A DNA stretch of 64,000 bases from Candidatus Flexifilum breve (GTDB taxonomy: Bacteria; Chloroflexota; Anaerolineae; Aggregatilineales; Phototrophicaceae): the NCBI GenBank assembly GCA_016717205.1, contig JADKGC010000001.1, positions 1,240,001-1,304,000 of the forward strand, given 5' to 3'. Position numbers and translations under genes: made by a program. Under the pieces are notes generated by a model, which was not told where the DNA came from, did no database searches, and saw only the letters and a list, made by a program, of their open reading frames with translations. Shown here piece after piece: positions 60,829-64,000 of the stretch (its first letter is position 1; each line of letters begins with the position of its first letter).

Positions 60829-60862
60829 CCCCCTCTCCTGTAGGAGAGGGGCTAGAGGTGAG
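60829..60862. repeat. Family A repeat
   Basis: CCCCTCTCC/GGAGAGGGG hairpin around TGTA, followed by CTAGAGGTGAGGTT, between two minus-strand genes. Confidence 0.8.
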
Positions 60863-60870
60863 GTTCGGTT

Positions 60871-63039
60871 TTACCGTCCGGTCAGGCGCTGCGAGTCCGC
60901 GACCAGCGTGACCGTGTGGTGCGTGCGGAACAGGCTGTACTGCCCCGAGCGCCCCGGAATCGGGTTGAGCACGTTCTCGGTCTCCATGATGGAGAACCAC
61001 AGCGGGAGGCTCCAGCGCGCGCCCGGTTCCGCCGCGCGCACGCTCATCTCCGAGATGAGCATGTTGCGCTCGTACAGGCTGAGCAGCAGGCGGATGAACG
61101 CATCACGCTCGCCGACGATCAAGCGGCAGATCTCGGAGTCGAGCACCAGCGAAATCCCCTTGGTGAAGAAGTCGCTTTGCGGGTTCGGGTACTCTTTGAC
61201 TTCCGCCGAACCGTTTTCGAGCAGGAATTCGACCGCTCGCTGAAACGACATGCCGTTATCGTACTGGCGCAGGCGCTTGTGCAGGCTGCCGAGGGGGCAC
61301 CACGTGAAGCCACGGAAGCTGGTGAACTGCTCCACGCTGACCACGACACGGCGCACCATGTCGGCGGTATCGGCTTCCATCTGTTCGAGTTCGGCCAGCG
61401 TCACGCCCGCCCAACTGTGATCCGACTGTTCCGCCTGATTCGGCACGGGCGACGGCTTCTGCTCCGGCAGTTCATAATCCGGGTTGAGCTTGATCACCGG
61501 CACGAGGTCTTCCGGATTATGGCGGTGCGGTACCAGTTCCCGCTGCAGCACGCGCTCGCGCACGAGGCAGTCGATCCAGTCCGAACGCCACTGGTCGCTG
61601 TAATTCAGGCCGGGGCGTTCCAACTCGCGATCCATCGCTAGCCCCTTGAGCAGGAAGCCGTAGTTCACGTATTCCCACCCGCGCACGTTGAGCGTGTTCA
61701 TCACACGCAGCACAATGCGGTCGCGGATGAGCAGCGTCTTCTCGACAATCGGGTGACCGAGGTCGAGCACGAGGCGGTTCGGCCCACCGAGCGTGCGCAC
61801 GATACCGAGCGAGATCGCCTGCGCGACCAGGTCTTCGCCGCGCGCCTTCGACACGACCGCGCTGACATCCACCAGTTGATCGATCAACTGCTGGCGCGTG
61901 AGCACGTCGCTGTCCAACTGCTGCGAGCAGCGGTCAAACTGCACGACCACGCTCGACCACTGCGACGGTGTAAACCCGGCGGGCGAACCGTCGTCGTTCG
62001 TCGCCATCGACGCGAGGCTGAGCGATTGGTGCGTCTGCAAGTCGGTAAAATCTTCAACGTATTCGATGAAGATGTTGCTGTTGTTCTCCAGTTGGCGGCT
62101 CGTGCTGCCGTGTACCGCCCACAGGATGACCGTCTTGTTGCGCGTGCGCAGCGTGTTGATCACCTCGTTGAAGTCGCGGTCACCGCTGGCGACGATATAG
62201 ACATCCGCCGCGTCGCTGTGCCCCGAGTCCGTGATGATATCCTTGGCGATGCGCATGTCGGCGCTGTTCTTGCCGGGGAGGTTAAACACCGGGTCGATGT
62301 TCGCCATGGCGAGGCGGCTTGGCGCGTCGTCGGCGACTTCGCGTCCGGACGTATCGGTGAGCGGCGGCAAACTGCCCCGCTGACCCCACGGCGCGTAAGC
62401 GGCCATCTTGACGACCTGCCCATGCACCTTCGCCTGCCGGCTGAAGCTTTCAATCAGCGAGTCGAGGTTGACGACGTAGCCCTGTTCGTTCAGGCTGATG
62501 GCGATGTTCTCGAAGTCGATGTACACCGCGACGTTCTTCGTCTGCTGGATGCCGAGCAGCGTTTCCAGCGGCTGAAAGATCACGTCGTCGGCGAATTCTG
62601 TGCCTTCGAGCACATCATCCGACCCCCACATGCGAATGCGGGCGCTGCGCGTCGTCTTGACGCGGCGCACCAGCGGCACGAGATCCGGGTTGGTGGTCGC
62701 CAAAATCAGTTCGTCGACCGGTTCGGGGTCGAACGAGAAGTAATGCATGATCAGCGCGTCGGCCAGGCTTTCACGACGCGGAATATCAAACGTGTCGTAG
62801 CCCGCCGCCTTGAAGACATACTGCGGGTCTTTGGCTGCCCCCGCGCGACCGCCCTTCTGGCGGTGCGTCTTCCAGTTCGCCGCGGCCACTGCCCGCAGAC
62901 GATCCGCGCTCATCAGCCCGGCAGCGAGCGCTGCCCCGCCGCGTAAACCCACGGCGAGTTCCTGCAAATCGACCGAAATACCGCGATTGCGAAAATGCGC
63001 GAGTAAGTCGTCTACATCTACGATCAAATAAGCTGCCAT
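60871..63039 (-). CDS. Double NYN/PIN-like domain protein with C-terminal winged-helix-like region
   Basis: This encodes 722 residues. Two NYN-type ribonuclease folds lie in tandem. The first (1-165) keeps IVDVDDLLAHF and TTNPDLVPLVRRVK. The second (168-330) is better conserved: VAVYIDFENIAISL, KNSADMRIAKDIITDS and YIVASGDRDFNEVINTL, which supply the acidic metal site. The remaining 390 residues hold at least two winged-helix-like modules (around 375-480 and 570-690), comparable to OST-HTH/LOTUS associations of NYN proteins. It may be an RNA-processing or RNA-silencing nuclease. It is monocistronic. Confidence 0.82.
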   Translation of the reverse strand: MAAYLIVDVDDLLAHFRNRGISVDLQELAVGLRGGAALAAGLMSADRLRAVAAANWKTHRQKGGRAGAAKDPQYVFKAAGYDTFDIPRRESLADALIMHYFSFDPEPVDELILATTNPDLVPLVRRVKTTRSARIRMWGSDDVLEGTEFADDVIFQPLETLLGIQQTKNVAVYIDFENIAISLNEQGYVVNLDSLIESFSRQAKVHGQVVKMAAYAPWGQRGSLPPLTDTSGREVADDAPSRLAMANIDPVFNLPGKNSADMRIAKDIITDSGHSDAADVYIVASGDRDFNEVINTLRTRNKTVILWAVHGSTSRQLENNSNIFIEYVEDFTDLQTHQSLSLASMATNDDGSPAGFTPSQWSSVVVQFDRCSQQLDSDVLTRQQLIDQLVDVSAVVSKARGEDLVAQAISLGIVRTLGGPNRLVLDLGHPIVEKTLLIRDRIVLRVMNTLNVRGWEYVNYGFLLKGLAMDRELERPGLNYSDQWRSDWIDCLVRERVLQRELVPHRHNPEDLVPVIKLNPDYELPEQKPSPVPNQAEQSDHSWAGVTLAELEQMEADTADMVRRVVVSVEQFTSFRGFTWCPLGSLHKRLRQYDNGMSFQRAVEFLLENGSAEVKEYPNPQSDFFTKGISLVLDSEICRLIVGERDAFIRLLLSLYERNMLISEMSVRAAEPGARWSLPLWFSIMETENVLNPIPGRSGQYSLFRTHHTVTLVADSQRLTGR

Positions 63040-63687
63040 TATCCTTACCTAAAAACGCATATACCACCTGAACCTGCTGGCTCGGTGGTAGGTTTAGACC
63101 CGCGAGACGCGGAGAAAGAGTCAAGTTGTGGTCGGGAAGCGAGATTGCTGAAAAGATAACGTTCCCAATTTGTGCCAATTTTATCAAACTGTCGACTGGT
63201 TATCAAGCAGATCGCTCTCGGAATATAACAATTTGAATAACACTATTATACAAGCTAAACATCGAATCCCATTTAGTTCCAGTTTAAATCAGTCTAAGTA
63301 CAACCATAATAGTAGGTGAGACCTCCAGTCCCCGTGAGGCGGTATAGGATTCAGTCGAAATGAGCTACTGAAATTACTATACACGGATTTTTATGACTTG
63401 TCTCTATAAATTCTCTATGAAAAAAACAAGGGTTTATTCGTGCGTCACATCACAAGCGGTGGGCACAAGGTCAAAAACCCAAGAACTAGGGGGTTGTAGT
63501 CTGTGAGGAAAACAAGCCCCTCTTTTTAGGAAGAGGAGCCGTTGAACGAACCGCAGCGACTTTGTGCTGCATCCGGTAACGAGCCGAATACTGGGTGTAG
63601 GGGCGCACAGCCGTGCGCCCCTACGAGTACTCTTCTCTCATTTGCAAACACTTGCCGGACGCAATACTGAGATGGGAACGCTCGGGT
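63040..63687. other. AT-rich gene-free region
   Basis: About 650 bases of clearly lower GC than the flanks, without a plausible gene. It holds the leader of the NYN gene, a short hairpin CCTCTT/AAGAGG (about 63519-63537) in a stretch that could be a structured RNA, and a family B palindrome near its right end. No tRNA, tmRNA, 6S or RNase P signature was found. Confidence 0.5.
63598..63624. repeat. Family B palindrome, complete form
   Basis: GTAGGGGCGCAC-AGCC-GTGCGCCCCTAC; perfect arms of about 12 bases. It is the most complete copy and shows the consensus ends of the family. Confidence 0.85.
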
Positions 63688-64000
63688 CTAATACGCCTTG
63701 GCAAACAGGGCGACACGATCCGCCGGACGTCCGCTGTAGAAGCAGGTGCCCGAGCCACCCGGTTGATCGAGCGGGTAGCAGCGGTGCGTCGCGCCGATCT
63801 CCGCCTTGATCGCCAATTCTTCGTCGTCTGTCCCCGCCCACCAGCCGCGCGCGAAGCCGCCCTGTTCGACGACCGCCTTGAGTTCATCGTACGACTTCAC
63901 GTCGAAGATGTTGGCGTCGCGGAATTCGGTCGCCTGCTGAAGCATGTTCGCCTGAATTTCCACCAGCAGATCCCGAATGCTGGCGCTGATGTTGTCCTGA
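63688..64000 (-). CDS. proS: Prolyl-tRNA synthetase, C-terminal part (cut by window edge)
   Basis: About 104 C-terminal residues are in the window. They match the ProS_C zinc-binding domain of the archaeal/eukaryal-type enzyme: the helix SIRDLLVEIQANMLQQATEFRD, then GGFARGWWAGTDDEELAIKAEIGATHRCYPLDQ, the Cys pair GTCFYSGRPADRVALFAKAY and the terminal Tyr conserved in this class. That identifies a class IIa ProRS lacking the bacterial INS domain, as found in Chloroflexota and some other bacteria. The rest of the gene lies beyond the window. The stop is TAG. Confidence 0.9.
   Translation of the reverse strand, partial: QDNISASIRDLLVEIQANMLQQATEFRDANIFDVKSYDELKAVVEQGGFARGWWAGTDDEELAIKAEIGATHRCYPLDQPGGSGTCFYSGRPADRVALFAKAY

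Noticed and set aside
63300..63590. tRNA, tmRNA, RNase P, 6S RNA or group II intron in the AT-rich island
   Set aside because: None of the signature sequences (T-loop, tmRNA tag region, P4 core, domain V) could be found.

Overview
The window is high-GC bacterial chromosome, densely packed with single-copy housekeeping and accessory genes. It most resembles a Chloroflexota (Anaerolineae-like) genome. The evidence for that is a secreted DUF3048 protein with a long Thr-Pro linker, a MurF-alanine racemase fusion, split GcvPA/GcvPB subunits, an archaeal/eukaryal-type ProRS end, Uma2 nucleases, and many short GC-rich palindromic repeats between genes. This placement is inferred from gene content; no rRNA or tRNA gene was seen.

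Layout. 1-7 kb: a NarL-type two-component pair (cut by the window edge), a Uma2 nuclease, a Rieske oxygenase with an orphan partner, a DUF5995 protein, an autoregulated-looking PadR/CPBP operon and a heavy-metal-binding protein. 6.8-16.2 kb: QueG, a methyltransferase, a secreted protein, a repeat-rich gap, a UGT-type glycosyltransferase, a cytochrome c lipoprotein with a DUF1573-like partner, a TPR protein and glutamate dehydrogenase. 16.5-26.2 kb: UvrA, a second Uma2, the DUF3048 protein, and the glycine cleavage operon gcvH-gcvPA-gcvPB behind a glycine riboswitch with its own promoter and terminator. 26.5-35.2 kb: a glycolipid-binding/DinB pair with a LexA-like box, an RCK-type membrane protein and its HTH regulator, an alpha/beta hydrolase with an in-frame stop, a PIG-L deacetylase, a PstS-like lipoprotein and Tgt. 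35.3-47.8 kb: MurF-Alr, a small protein plus HNH nuclease, a SHMT-(GcvT-like)-GcvT fusion, a ROK/polyphosphate-glucokinase-like kinase, a membrane protein coupled to a VHL-domain metallopeptidase, an S1-domain protein and a phosphoribosyltransferase. 47.9-64 kb: an acyltransferase, DinB/YfiT, P5C dehydrogenase, two methyltransferase-like proteins, an AI-2E-type permease, an aldo/keto reductase, rpsO-pnp, a threonine/serine dehydratase, a double-NYN protein and the C-terminal end of ProRS.

How genes fit together. Glycine/one-carbon metabolism is the strongest theme: H, P1 and P2 proteins sit under glycine control, while T protein and SHMT are fused 13 kb away. Glutamate dehydrogenase and P5C dehydrogenase add proline/glutamate catabolism. 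QueG and Tgt are two steps of queuosine formation. UvrA and a DinB gene carry possible LexA-type sites.

Caution on sequence quality. At least seven conserved reading frames (methyltransferase, gdhA, uvrA, PIG-L start, SHMT-GcvT twice, acyltransferase) need a 1-2 base correction, and one hydrolase has an in-frame stop. In each indel case the correction gives a family-normal length, so assembly or sequencing error is more likely than gene decay. The most interesting biology is the SHMT/GcvT fusion with a degenerate internal GcvT-like module, the VHL-gluzincin/membrane protein pair, the riboswitch operon and two interspersed palindromic repeat families.
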